From Lacipirellula limnantheis (GTDB lineage Bacteria; Planctomycetota; Planctomycetia; Pirellulales; Lacipirellulaceae), in assembly GCF_007746075.1 (NCBI RefSeq), contig NZ_CP036339.1:5361786-5425785 (forward strand): DNA of 64,000 nucleotides, in the 5' to 3' direction. Positions within the stretch are counted from its first letter, which is position 1; each line of letters begins with the position of its first letter. The translations under genes were made by a program, and so were the position numbers. Shown one piece after another: positions 44,660 through 53,492 of this stretch. The notes below the pieces were generated by a model. The model was not told the origin of the DNA. It was given only the letters and a program-made list of their open reading frames with translations, and ran no database searches.

Positions 44660-45994
44660 ATGGGTAAGAAGCAACGGTCCGGCGGTCGATTCCGCGGACG
44701 GCAAAACAACAACAGCGGCGGTCAGGGCGGCGGCCAAGGGGGCGGCTATCAGGGCAATCGCCACCGCGGCGGCCAAGGCCAAGGCGGAGGGGGAGGCCAA
44801 AATCGCGGCGGCCAACGTCGCCGGCCCCAGTATCAGGATCAGCGCCGTGAATTCGACGGCCCGGACGGCGACTATTTGCCGCTGACGGCCGGGTCGGGCA
44901 TCTTGGAAATGCACCCCAATGGCTACGGCTTTCTCCGCGATCCCTCGACCAATTTCAATCGCGAACGGACCGATCCCTTTGTTCCCGGGACGATGATCGA
45001 AAAGTTCGGGCTCCGCGAAGGGGTTCTCATCACGGGGATGGTGCAACACCATCGCAAGCAGCAAGGCCCGCGGCTTCGCGAGATTCTCGACGTCGACGGC
45101 ATGGCGCCGGAGGATTACCTCAACGTCAAATCGTTCGAGCAGCTGACGCCGATCAATCCGGAAGAGTGGCTGCGGCTCGAAACCGGAGCCCAGCCTCTCA
45201 GCACGCGCGTGATGGATCTCCTCACGCCGCTCGGCAAGGGGCAACGGGCGCTGATCGTCGCGCCGCCGCGCACCGGCAAGACGGTGCTGCTACAGCACAT
45301 CAGCCAAGCGGTCTCGACCAATCACCCCGAAGTCGCGGTCATGGTGCTGCTCATCGACGAGCGGCCCGAAGAAGTGACCGACATGCGGCGGAACGTCAAC
45401 GGCGAAGTCTTCGCCAGTAGCCTCGACAAGGACGTGGAAAGCCATGTCCGTCTGGCACAACTCACGATTGCCCGAGCTCAGCGACTTTCGGAGATGGGCA
45501 AAGACGTCTTCCTGTTGCTCGACTCGATTACGCGGCTCGCGCGGGCTTTCAACAAGTGGGTCGGCAACAGCGGCGCCACGATGTCGGGCGGCGTCAACAT
45601 CAAAGCAATGGACATTCCCAAGAAGCTGTTCGCCACCGCGCGGGCCTTCGAAGAAGGGGGCTCGCTGACGATCGTCGGCACCGCCCTCATCGACACCGGC
45701 AGCCGGATGGACGAGCTCATTTTCCAGGAGTTCAAAGGGACCGGCAACATGGAGCTCGTGCTCGATCGCAAGCTCTCCGACCGCCGCGTTTATCCGGCGA
45801 TCGACATCGAGCAATCAGGCACCCGCCGCGAAGAAAAGCTGCTGCCGCCCGAGATGCTGCACGCGACGACGATGTTGCGACGCACCTTGTCGTCGATGCA
45901 TCACGTCGACGCCATGGAACAACTCACGAGCAAGCTCGGCAAGTTCAAGTCGAATGCCGAGTTCGTGTCGCTCATCCAAGGGGGCGTTGACTGA
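44660..45994 (+). CDS. rho: Transcription termination factor Rho
   Basis: This 444-residue hexameric RNA helicase has residues 1-65 as a Gly/Gln/Asn/Arg-rich disordered extension, replacing the usual helical N-terminus. The RNA-binding cold-shock-like domain includes LTAGSGILEMHPNGYGFLRDPSTNF. The RecA-type core has Walker A APPRTGKTVLLQ, Walker B LLIDERPEEVTDM, the Q-loop and R-loop region (NKWVGNSGATMSGGVNIKAM), and EGGSLTIVGTALIDTGSRMDE. It unwinds RNA and releases transcripts. The coding start is the ATG at 44660 after TTAGGATT. Confidence 0.97.
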   Translation: MGKKQRSGGRFRGRQNNNSGGQGGGQGGGYQGNRHRGGQGQGGGGGQNRGGQRRRPQYQDQRREFDGPDGDYLPLTAGSGILEMHPNGYGFLRDPSTNFNRERTDPFVPGTMIEKFGLREGVLITGMVQHHRKQQGPRLREILDVDGMAPEDYLNVKSFEQLTPINPEEWLRLETGAQPLSTRVMDLLTPLGKGQRALIVAPPRTGKTVLLQHISQAVSTNHPEVAVMVLLIDERPEEVTDMRRNVNGEVFASSLDKDVESHVRLAQLTIARAQRLSEMGKDVFLLLDSITRLARAFNKWVGNSGATMSGGVNIKAMDIPKKLFATARAFEEGGSLTIVGTALIDTGSRMDELIFQEFKGTGNMELVLDRKLSDRRVYPAIDIEQSGTRREEKLLPPEMLHATTMLRRTLSSMHHVDAMEQLTSKLGKFKSNAEFVSLIQGGVD

Positions 45995-46222
45995 GCCATT
46001 TAGCGATGCTCGCGACGGAGCCGAAGGAGGCGCCGTTGAGGTTACCTCAGCGGCTAGTCGCTACCGCGGCCGACTCATTGCCACATCGACGCTTGATGGC
46101 GGCCGAGCGTGCGAGCGTGGCAAGTGCGAACGCGCCGTTCGTTGATCGATGTTAAACGCAAGCGCCATCGCGGATTGCACGCGCCGGGAAGTGTTCTATC
46201 ATAGGACGTTCAGGCCATCTCG

Positions 46223-46304
46223 GGAGGGTAAGCGAATGGCTAGCGTCCTGATTGGAATTCAGGTGCCGGGCAACCGGTTGCGGGTTCGAGTCCCGTGCCC
46301 TCCG
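46223..46304 (+). tRNA. tRNA-Ser(GGA)-like, possibly degenerate
   Basis: The sequence folds as a class II tRNA. The anticodon arm CCTGA-TTGGAAT-TCAGG is perfect and gives anticodon GGA. A long variable arm (CCGG-GCAA-CCGG), a T-arm around GGTTCGAGTCCC and an acceptor GGAGGGT against GCCCTCC with discriminator G follow. CCA is not encoded. The D-arm is weak and the usual U8 is missing when seven acceptor pairs are assumed, as if one base had been lost near position 7. It may be a functional divergent tRNA or a pseudo-tRNA beside the integrase. Confidence 0.6.
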
Positions 46305-46424
46305 CTCTTGCCTATGTGCGCGTTCGTAACTCGTTGACGTGTATAACTTTCTACTTCTGACATTTTTCTTCTCCTTCCTGGTGTGCACAAAAGTGTGCAT
46401 ATCAGCCGAACGTCACGCTGACGT

Positions 46425-47539
46425 TCAGCGATCTTCGCTGGGCTTGTCGCCGTCGTCGCCGAACAGCCCCAGCATCGCCTGCTGGGAGATAGCGTCGGCG
46501 ACGTGAGTGTAGGTTTTCATAATGCGGGCGTCGACGTGACCGACCCACTCGCGGACGATCGCCTCCGGTACCCCGTGCGTCAAAGCGTGGGATATAAAGC
46601 TATGGCGAAAAGTATGTTGATGGCCCTCGAGTTTCAGCTTCTTGAGAACGGTCTTTAAGTAGTCTAGGGCCCGACGGTCGGAGATTTGCCGAGCTGCGAC
46701 TGGGCATTTGGCCGACGGCAGTGCCGTAAATACCCAAAGCCACTGCCGTGGTTGCTGCATTAACACGGCGCGTAGCTCGGCTCCCATCGGTACCACGCGC
46801 TGATCGCCCGTCTTGGTCTTCCAGCCTTCGTTTGGACGGATGTGGATGACTCTGTTTGCAAAATCAACATCCTCCCAGGTTAGCCCAGATGGCTTCGCCC
46901 GCGTGAGCGCCTGTGTAGGCAAGAAACCGAAAGTACGCTTGATAAGGCGGCTTGGCACTCGCGAGAATCTGTTCGACTTGGCCAGCCGTCCAGAATGGCT
47001 GTGGCGTCGCCGGCGCCTTCTCGATCTGCAATCCGTGCAAGGGGTCTTCAGTGATCAGCTTACGTTGTAAGGCGAAGTTGACCATCTGCCCGATCGTCAC
47101 GAGATCGTTGGTCACTGTCTTGGGCTTCGATCTTTCGGATCGGTAGTTGCGGTACGCGTCGACGAACCGATGGTCGATCTGGCTGAGCCGGAGCAGACCA
47201 CGTTCGTCCGCGATTTGTACAACAATCCGGAAGCAGTATTTCTTTTTTCTTATCTTATTTTCCGACCGCCACTGGCCGCAAAGACACTTGATGTATTCGT
47301 CAATCGCGTCAACGATCAGCGATGGCTTAGGAGGCTCCACATGGCTGCCGGCCAAGATATGGCTTTCGAGCTCCAAAGGCGAGCTTGCGGGCTTTGCCCG
47401 CGTGCTCTGTGCCCAACGATCGCCGCATGGGGCGCCCGTCGATTCGTAAGTAAGCGTACCACTTCTTTGAGCCCGCGCGTCGATAGATCGAGACTACCTC
47501 GCCGACGAGTTCATATTTTTCGTTTTCGTTCCGCACCAT
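46425..47539 (-). pseudogene. Tyrosine recombinase/integrase, two frameshifts
   Basis: Three minus-strand segments in different frames read as one integrase. 47539 to about 47390 has the N-terminal RRAGSKKWYAYLRIDGRPMR strand. About 47380 to 46890 has the core-binding (SAM-like) domain and GQMVNFALQRKLI. About 46890 to 46425 has the catalytic part with HTFRH, WVGH and final tyrosine in MKTYTHV. One shift lies near 47378, the other near 46890, where one extra C in GAAGCCATCT would explain the break. The first catalytic Arg of TGxRxGE is His (TGAHAGEA). The gene is inactive and lies beside the tRNA-Ser-like sequence. Confidence 0.85.
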
Positions 47540-47882
47540 TTGTGCTCGTACGCCGCCAAAAATAAACTTAGGTCAGCTTAACAACTTCGTACCCGACGAC
47601 GCCCGCAACTCAAACGCTCGGTTCGGTCGGCGCTCAAGTAGCAACGTCACAATCATCACCTCAAACGTTCCTTCTTCAAGTCCGCACCGCTAAGCCTGTA
47701 ACTTACCGGTCGCTTTGCGAGCGGGAGCCGGCTACCGCTAAATCCAGTGCCGTTTGGCGGCATGAATGCTTGGGGAGCTTAACGCCCAGCCCTCAGTGAA
47801 GAGGCTTCTGCGACGGCGTCCAGCGAGTATCGCACGGGTGCCGCACGGACTTGCTCTCTGCTTTTTCAGCTCTCGCCTGTCG

Positions 47883-47917
47883 CGAGGGCGGTTGTGTACC
47901 TCACACGACCGCCCTCG
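47883..47917 (+). promoter_or_regulatory. Perfect 15-bp hairpin upstream of sigma-like gene
   Basis: CGAGGGCGGTTGTGT pairs with the mirrored ACACGACCGCCCTCG (one G-T pair) around a 5-nt loop. It ends 32 bases before the ATG at 47950. No T-run follows on the plus strand, so an attenuator, RNA-processing or protein-binding site is as likely as a terminator. Confidence 0.6.
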
Positions 47918-47949
47918 ACAGGGGCGGTCCCTTTGGAAAGGAACGTCCC

Positions 47950-48552
47950 ATGAACTGCTCACCGATCGTCGCTGCTGATGACGCCCCTCCCCTCCCCTGG
48001 CAAGCCTCGTTCGTCCAGATGCTGCCGACGATCCGGCGCTACGCACGAATCGCCTTCCGTGAACTGGCCCCCGAAGAACGCGAAGAGGCGATCCAAACGG
48101 TCATCGCTTCGGCTGCGGTCGCCTATGCCGGGCTGGCGCAGTCAGGGCGAGCGAAGCTCGGCTACGCCACGCCGTTGGCCCGTTACGGCGTGCGGCGCTA
48201 TCGATCCGGGCGATTGACCGGAAGTCGTGACAATGCGGCGGACGTCGGCTCGGTGAAATGCCGGCTGCGCGGCTGCCGCACCGAACCGATCGACTCGATC
48301 GCCCAGTCCATTAGCGACTACCGACGGGCAAGTCCCGCGGAGATGGCGGCGCTGCGGATTGACTTCAGCCAGTGGTACGGTTCGCTCTCCCGTCGTGATC
48401 AGCGCGTGGTCCACGCGCTGGCGCAGGGGGAACGGACGAGCGCCGTCGCGGAGCTCTGTCGGCTGACCGCCGGACGAGTCAGCCAGCTGTGGCGCGAGCT
48501 CCACGACAGCTGGCGGCTGTTCGTGGGAGATGCGGCTCCGAGTCCGTGCTAG
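47950..48552 (+). CDS. Sigma-factor-like (ECF-type) protein of the mobile element
   Basis: The ATG at 47950 with GGAAAGGA 6 bases upstream gives 200 residues. FVQMLPTIRRYARIAFRELAPEEREEAIQTVI resembles a sigma region 2 helix pair. WYGSLSRRDQRVVHALAQGERTSAVAELCRLTAGRVSQLWREL resembles region 4 with its helix-turn-helix. The middle (RYGVRRYRSGRLTG) is basic. It could direct transcription of element genes or be a DNA-binding derivative. The match is by pattern; the -10/-35 recognition residues are not classical. Confidence 0.65.
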   Translation: MNCSPIVAADDAPPLPWQASFVQMLPTIRRYARIAFRELAPEEREEAIQTVIASAAVAYAGLAQSGRAKLGYATPLARYGVRRYRSGRLTGSRDNAADVGSVKCRLRGCRTEPIDSIAQSISDYRRASPAEMAALRIDFSQWYGSLSRRDQRVVHALAQGERTSAVAELCRLTAGRVSQLWRELHDSWRLFVGDAAPSPC

Positions 48553-48927
48553 AGCGCGCGGGAGAGCTGCCAGCGCCGGGGCGCGCGCTCTGGCGCTGGC
48601 GGCCGCCCTGCCCTCTCCTGAAGAGCAAGGGGGGCTTTGCTTAGCTATCAGCGACGAGGCGCGCTGGTTCTAGTAACCCCGTCCACCGCCCTCGACGGGG
48701 GTTGTGGATATTTGCGCACACTCAATTCAAATAGCTCGCGTTGGCCGTCGCCGGGATTACACTGCACTTCCGTACGCCGGGTGGTGGTTGAGGGGCGATT
48801 CTAGGCAGTTTGTCGCTCCCTCCCGCCCAGCATTTCGACTCTTCACCTCGCCGCGGCTCACGCGGCTGCGCCGCCGCTAGAAGAGCGGAGCAACAAGAGG
48901 AGCGGCGTTAGCTTATTGCTTCAGCGA
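48553..48927. other. Gene-free interval in the decayed element
   Basis: There are 375 bases without a supported gene. An ACCGCCCTCGAC sequence near 48687-48698 repeats the right arm of the hairpin at 47883-47917 and its following bases, so the sigma-like gene is bracketed by copies of this motif. Confidence 0.5.
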
Positions 48928-49296
48928 TTAATTCGATGGTGGGGGGATTATTTTGGTCAGCGGCAAAAAGAGAATGTCCGCCGGGCAATGTGGATCGTTA
49001 ACCAAAACCTGGAAATAGTCGCTGCATTTGACGTCGCGAAACCGATACCTGCGACAGTAAACGCCGATCGCGTCGTCTTTTGAAGCAAGTAACGAGCGGC
49101 AAAGCGCATTACGCAGTTTACGAATCTCTTCGTAGACAGGGGCCAAGTCATTGCACGGCAATTCAGCCAGAACTACCCAAACGTCGGGCCGCCGGCTCGC
49201 GTTGCTGATGACCGTCGTGGCTATCGTCGATCGTCCGATCCCCTTCGAAATGCCTTTGGGGCTCAAGAACATCGCGTGCAAGGCCTCGCGGTTCAC
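48928..49296 (-). CDS. Hypothetical protein, probably truncated
   Basis: A 122-residue frame from a GTG at 49296 has protein-like composition (DVWVVLAELPCNDLAPVYEEIRKLRNALCRSLLASKDD). A stop lies 12 codons upstream in the same frame. The adjacent frame at about 49330-49530 (AAEAVREYCRRVQEIVNNL) also looks like protein, so a frameshifted longer gene is likely. No family was recognised. Confidence 0.4.
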   Translation of the reverse strand: MNREALHAMFLSPKGISKGIGRSTIATTVISNASRRPDVWVVLAELPCNDLAPVYEEIRKLRNALCRSLLASKDDAIGVYCRRYRFRDVKCSDYFQVLVNDPHCPADILFLPLTKIIPPPSN

Positions 49297-49620
49297 GACC
49301 TTGAACGGTGAACGGCCGTTGTGGCGCGGCGGCTATCTGGCAACTCGCGGCAAGGTTGGTCTGTAGCAACCTTGTGTGTAAGTTGTTTACGATCTCTTGC
49401 ACGCGGCGACAATATTCACGCACCGCCTCCGCCGCGCCCTCCGGGAGGCGGACAGGAACGGCGATGCAACACTCAAGAACGCGGTTGCACCCGTTTGCCA
49501 CACCCTGCCCGACGACTGCCCGCTGCGCCACATATGCGCCACAGTCATCAGTTGGGGGGAGCGATTTTTAGCACTCTAGAAACTCGCGGCAGGTGCCGCA
49601 AACCCTTGCTGAGAAAGAAG

Positions 49621-49673
49621 TACCGGAGGTCGGACTTGAACCGGCACGGCCTTGCGGGCACTGGATTTTGAGT
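49621..49673 (-). other. 3' fragment of a tRNA-Leu (probable attachment-site scar)
   Basis: On the minus strand this stretch reads as the 3' part of a leucine tRNA: the CTCAAAATCC anticodon side (anticodon CAA), a variable arm, the T-arm GCCGGTTCAAGTCCGAC, and the acceptor 3' half CTCCGGT plus discriminator A. No 5' half is present; upstream sequence diverges just before the anticodon loop. A truncated tRNA 3' end is the usual scar of site-specific integration into tRNA genes. Confidence 0.75.
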
Positions 49674-50262
49674 TCTCAATTATCAGTCCGTTTAGTAGCG
49701 GTTCGATAGATTTCCCTCTACATTGCGACTCTCGCAGTCAAGCATCACGGCGCCGCGCTGGCGTTAGGTGACTCTTTGGGTGACCAGGCCTTCGTGGCCG
49801 CAGCCGCCGATATGTTACTGCGAAAGTTGCGAGCAACCGACTTCCGAGTAGTGCCAGAGGACAACAAGGTCGTTTTTTGCTACATCCCCTTTGGGCCCAT
49901 CCGTCTTGCTGTAGGATCGAAGTTGGCGACCAACGCCAACAGCATTCGAGGACGCATAGTTCGCCGGGCTCGATCAGGATGCGGGCAATGCCCGCCTTCG
50001 TAGCCGTACGGTGATTTCTCGCTGCTGGTCACCGGTGAGGTGAAAGGCTCCGCGTTCTGCAACGTCGATCCCGTTATTATCAGGACGGCGCTGAGACTGC
50101 GTCTGCAGCGGACTGCGGCAATCCGCCTCTCAGAATTTTGTAGACAAAGTAGACGTTTGTTTATTTTGTCGACCGCTCTCAACAGCGGATGTTCTCAAGC
50201 TACTGGCATGCTCGTTGGCTGGTCATTGTGAACCACCCCAACCCCTTAAGGAGATCCTTGCC
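49674..50262. other. Interval with no confident gene
   Basis: One plus-strand frame, about 49710-50003, has modestly protein-like composition (GDQAFVAAAADMLLRKLRATDFRVV) but lacks a good start and a family match. The rest probably holds the promoter of the excisionase-like gene. A GC-poor stretch at 50135-50170 precedes it. Confidence 0.4.
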
Positions 50263-50490
50263 ATGTCGTCGCCAACAACGAAGCGACAACCGTCGTTCAT
50301 CGATCCCAATCGCCTTTATGCCCTCCGCGGGTTCCAAATCGACGCTGACATTACGCCGACCAGGATGAGGGAGGCTCGCCTGCAGGGCGTGAAGCCGACC
50401 ATGTTAAAGATCGGCAAGCGTGTATTTATTCGTGGCGCAGACGCCATCGATTATCTCGAGCGGCTCGCCGAACTCTCGGCCCCGAAATAA
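50263..50490 (+). CDS. Excisionase-like / helix-turn-helix small protein
   Basis: The ATG at 50263 with AAGGAGA 8 bases upstream gives 75 residues. The layout fits small MerR-like or AlpA/Xis DNA-binding proteins: TRMREARLQG, then KIGKRVFIRGADAIDYLERL, which corresponds to the wing (VGKRRYIRGDDLLAWL type). It lies 17 bases before the replication gene, so the two are co-transcribed. A role in excision or element gene control is inferred. Confidence 0.7.
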   Translation: MSSPTTKRQPSFIDPNRLYALRGFQIDADITPTRMREARLQGVKPTMLKIGKRVFIRGADAIDYLERLAELSAPK

Positions 50491-50507
50491 CGTGAGGGGC
50501 GTCACAG

Positions 50508-51305
50508 ATGGCCCGAATCAGAACGATCAAGCCGGAATTCTGGTACAGTGAGCAAGTCGAAGAGTGCTCGCCGAGCGCTCGCCTATTGTTCATCGGCATG
50601 TGGAACTTCTGCGACGACGGCGGTGTCCATCCGGACTCAACGAAGCGCCTGAAGATGCAGGTCTTCCCGGCCGACAACTTCAGCGGCGAGGATATCGCCG
50701 GCTTCGTCAACGAGCTCGTTGCTGCTGGACTTCTCCGGCGGTTCGAAGCGGACGGCAAGCCGTACTTATCGGTCACAGGCTGGCACCATCAGAAGATTGA
50801 ACGCCCCACCTACAAACATCCTCGCCCACTTTCCAACGAAGGTTCGGCGGCCGCTCGGGGAGCACGCGACGAGGAGTCGCCGAGTACTGCACAAGCGCCC
50901 GATGGCCCCTCGCCGAATGGTGAGCGAGAGCTCGACGAGCTTTCGGCGAACGCTCGTCGAACGCTCCCCCCCGGACGCGATGCAGATGCAGACGTATACG
51001 GGGCTGGGAATGTAGATGAGGCCAAACCCTCAAAAGGCCCCGGCCGAATGCGGAAGCCATCGGTTGAGGAAGTACGGGATTACTGCCGCGAGCACGGCTA
51101 TACGATCGACGCCTGCCACTTCGTGGATCACTACATGGCTAATGGTTGGATAGTCGGCAAGGCTCCCATGAAAGATTGGAAGGCTTGCGTCAGAAACTGG
51201 GAAAGAAACGAGCATCGCAGAACGGGACCTAAAACTGCCAGCGATGATCCACACGGAAACCAACAGAGCCGCAACAAGTTCTTAGCGAGCATCCCGAATG
51301 ACTAG
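50508..51305 (+). CDS. Phage-type replication/primosome-like protein
   Basis: This 265-residue protein begins MARIRTIKPEFWYSEQVEE, a start shared by many phage replication-initiator-like proteins with an N-terminal winged helix (ARLLFIGMWNFCDDGG, VNELVAAGLLRRFEADGKPYLSV). A charged linker (about 100-175) is followed by SVEEVRDYCREHGYTIDACHFVDHYMANGW to KAPMKDWKACVRNWERN, resembling DnaD-like C-terminal segments. The stop TAG uses the T and A of the target duplication plus the first base of the IS element. Before insertion the stop would have been TAA at the same place. Confidence 0.8.
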   Translation: MARIRTIKPEFWYSEQVEECSPSARLLFIGMWNFCDDGGVHPDSTKRLKMQVFPADNFSGEDIAGFVNELVAAGLLRRFEADGKPYLSVTGWHHQKIERPTYKHPRPLSNEGSAAARGARDEESPSTAQAPDGPSPNGERELDELSANARRTLPPGRDADADVYGAGNVDEAKPSKGPGRMRKPSVEEVRDYCREHGYTIDACHFVDHYMANGWIVGKAPMKDWKACVRNWERNEHRRTGPKTASDDPHGNQQSRNKFLASIPND

Positions 51306-52272
51306 AAGCAGTTTTGCTCTGTTGAAAACAAATAGGTCTTTTGTGGTGGTCTTTAACGCCGGATGGCGTAAGCCAGGACTTGAAGTGCGGCCTCGGCGAA
51401 CAGACTGGCTTGATGGCGCGCGGCGAGCATCGATCCAGTGGTCCGCTTCAGTCCGCTCATGAAGGATTCGACGATCCAGCGTTGACCGTAACCGTTTCGT
51501 TTCAATCGACGTGGAGTCATCTTCGACCGGTGTTTTCCGTTGATTTGCCCGTCTTGGCGATGCACGGCTGGCGGAATCCAGCTGGTGACTCCCCATCCGT
51601 CGCGACAGTACTGATGAACCCATTCCGCGTCATATCCAGCTTCGGCAAACAACGTTCGAGGCTGAACAGCCGCCTTGGACTTGTCCAACAGTTCACGAGC
51701 AACGGCTTTATCGTTGCATGGTCCCCAACTCACGGCCAGCGCCGCTGGCGTCATCGAGCCGCACAGTACGCAGACCGAGAGCTTCACGTACTTCTTCCGC
51801 TGCAACCCGCTGCGCGTGCGAAAATACGCGCTCGCGGAGGTGGTCTCGACGCCAGTCGAGTCGATCGCCACCGCTTCGTTCTCCCCTGCCACAGCCTGCA
51901 CGATCTCGGCCAGCATCGCGTCGACGATCGCCAGCGTGTCGCTGCGGTCGGCGAAGTACTTCAGCGTCGAGTAGTGCGGAAGCCGCTTTAAATCGAGCCA
52001 TTTTTGCAACTCCGCCGAGGCGTCCAACACGTCGATCACGCCCCGGTAAGTCGTTTTCAAGTAAGCCCGCAGGATCAGGCAGGTCATAAGTTGAGCCTGC
52101 GTGAACTTCTTCGGGCTCTTCAAATGCGAGTACGGTTGCATGTAGCGGCTCGCCAATCGCAGGCTCAGCCGCGCAACGTCCAACAACGTGTTTCGCTTCG
52201 CGCTCATAACCAAATGGTTTAGCGCCAAGCACTTAATTCAGCAAGATGTTTTCAACAGAGCAAAACAGCTTC
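51305..52272 (-). mobile_element. IS5-family insertion sequence, 968 bp, complete
   Basis: It is bounded by 26-bp terminal inverted repeats (51305-51330 and 52247-52272, one mismatch at position 6) beginning GAAGC and including GTTTTGCTCTGTTGAAAACA. A TA at 51303-51304 and another at 52273-52274 form the likely 2-bp target duplication within CTAA. It contains one transposase gene. Ends and transposase are intact, so it may be active and recently inserted. Confidence 0.9.
51353..52207 (-). CDS. IS5-family DDE transposase
   Basis: This 284-residue protein is read from the ATG at 52207; a TTG at 52228 adds seven residues. The DDE triad is D116 (VAIDSTGVETTSAS), D193 (AEAGYDAEWVH) and E247 in RWIVESFMSGLKRTTGS, the Y-R-E-K-type signature of the IS4/IS5 superfamily. 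The N-terminal PKKFTQAQLMTCLILRAYLKTTYRG is the conserved helical domain. It is transcribed opposite to the gene it interrupts. Confidence 0.92.
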   Translation of the reverse strand: MSAKRNTLLDVARLSLRLASRYMQPYSHLKSPKKFTQAQLMTCLILRAYLKTTYRGVIDVLDASAELQKWLDLKRLPHYSTLKYFADRSDTLAIVDAMLAEIVQAVAGENEAVAIDSTGVETTSASAYFRTRSGLQRKKYVKLSVCVLCGSMTPAALAVSWGPCNDKAVARELLDKSKAAVQPRTLFAEAGYDAEWVHQYCRDGWGVTSWIPPAVHRQDGQINGKHRSKMTPRRLKRNGYGQRWIVESFMSGLKRTTGSMLAARHQASLFAEAALQVLAYAIRR

Positions 52273-53000
52273 TAACCACGAGCGATTGGCGAATGCAATC
52301 ACCGCGTTGGCGGACACCTATCGCCAAAAAACTTCCGAAGGCCTCTTTCACGGCTATCGCCTCGGACTGGCCGGGATCGCGATCGACAACATTGAGCGCG
52401 CCTGTTGCCTAGCATTCCAGCGGTCGAAGTTCATGCCAACCCCGGCCCAGCTTAGGGAGCTCGCAGTGACCGGTGGCGCTAGTTACGAATAAGTCGCCGA
52501 TCGCGCATTCGCCGTTTTTCTCAACGCCGTACGTCGTCATGGGAGTGACCACTCGGTTAACTTTGAGGACGGGGCCATTAACGCGGCGGTGCGCCGCCTA
52601 GGAGGCTGGAAGTCCGCCTGCGATCAGCCCGCATCAACACTCACAGTGTGGTACCGAAAATCCTTCATAACGACCTACGTTTCCATTCTTCGTGAGGGTG
52701 CCAGTCAGGATGAGCTCCGGTATCTCAGCGGCACACTGGAGTCGCAGTACGACGCCTGGGATGGTTGCGAACTCGCCGGCGGGAGGATCTTCAACGCGCG
52801 CGAATTCGGTGGAGGCGTCCATTCGATTGGCGGATCGTACCAGCCGGCGCTCCCCTCTCCCGCGCCGGAGTCGAAACGGGCAATTTCGAGCGTAGCCGCC
52901 TCAGTTGGTCTCTCGCTCATGTTCGTATAACCGTCGGCGCCCGCGTTACGACAGCCAGTCGAACGTCGTAGCAGCGAGTCTCGCAGCGAAAGGCAGGTTC

Positions 53001-53381
53001 ATGATGATCGTGGATGATCGGACCATCGCCAGGCTCAAGCCTACGTTTAAGCTTGTTGCGGACGTACTCCGCACCGGCCATGGCCGCCTCGACGATCACG
53101 ACCGTGACGATATTTTCCGCTGCGTCGTCGTTGCCGTCGATCGTCTACTGCCCGGCGAGCTGTCGCGCATCGTCGCCCGGGTACGACGGGCTTTGCGACG
53201 GTCCCGCCCTCGTTCCATCGTGGCCTACTTCAAGCAAGCGGTAATGAACGCGTGTCGAGATGCCGGCGTCGACTTTCGCATGGCGTCGCAGTTCCCACTG
53301 CCACAGCCAGGGGCAAACATAGCAACTCAACCTTCGGCGTTGCCGTGTGCAATCGCTCGCGGAGCGGAGACCACGTCGTGA
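53001..53381 (+). CDS. Hypothetical small basic protein of the mobile element
   Basis: The ATG at 53001, with a weak AAAGGCAGG upstream, gives 126 residues. IFRCVVVAVDRLLPGELSRIVARVRRALRRSRPRSIVAYFKQAVMNACRDAG is basic and helical. I recognise no domain. It lies between the split replication gene and the CPBP remnant. Composition supports a real or recently lost gene. Confidence 0.5.
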   Translation: MMIVDDRTIARLKPTFKLVADVLRTGHGRLDDHDRDDIFRCVVVAVDRLLPGELSRIVARVRRALRRSRPRSIVAYFKQAVMNACRDAGVDFRMASQFPLPQPGANIATQPSALPCAIARGAETTS

Positions 53382-53492
53382 AGGAAGCGCGACCATGCTT
53401 GTCGTCCAACAGTCGGGCGGGGCTTTCGAACCGGCGCCTGTACCGACGCCAGTGAGATTGCCGAACATGCTGCAGCGATTCGGGCGACTTAG

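Larger units (their letters stand above)
51298..52930 (+). pseudogene. Phage replication protein (DUF6475-like), split by IS5 and by an in-frame TAA
   Basis: Removing the IS element and one TA copy joins 51298-51304 to 52275-52930, giving a 220-residue frame starting MTNHERLANAITAL. Its ATG overlaps the upstream stop. Family-like motifs are FMPTPAQLRELA and NFEDGAINAAVRRLGGW. A TAA at 52490-52492 (codon 75) interrupts the frame after GGASYE, and coding-like sequence continues (VADRAFAVFLNAVRRHG). So the gene is inactivated twice. DUF6475 is my best recollection of the family. Confidence 0.8.

Noticed and set aside
43999..44712. A 237-residue minus-strand frame upstream of rho.
   Set aside because: Arg/Pro/Ser/Cys-rich with no domain, overlaps the rho start; judged a random open frame in GC-rich DNA.
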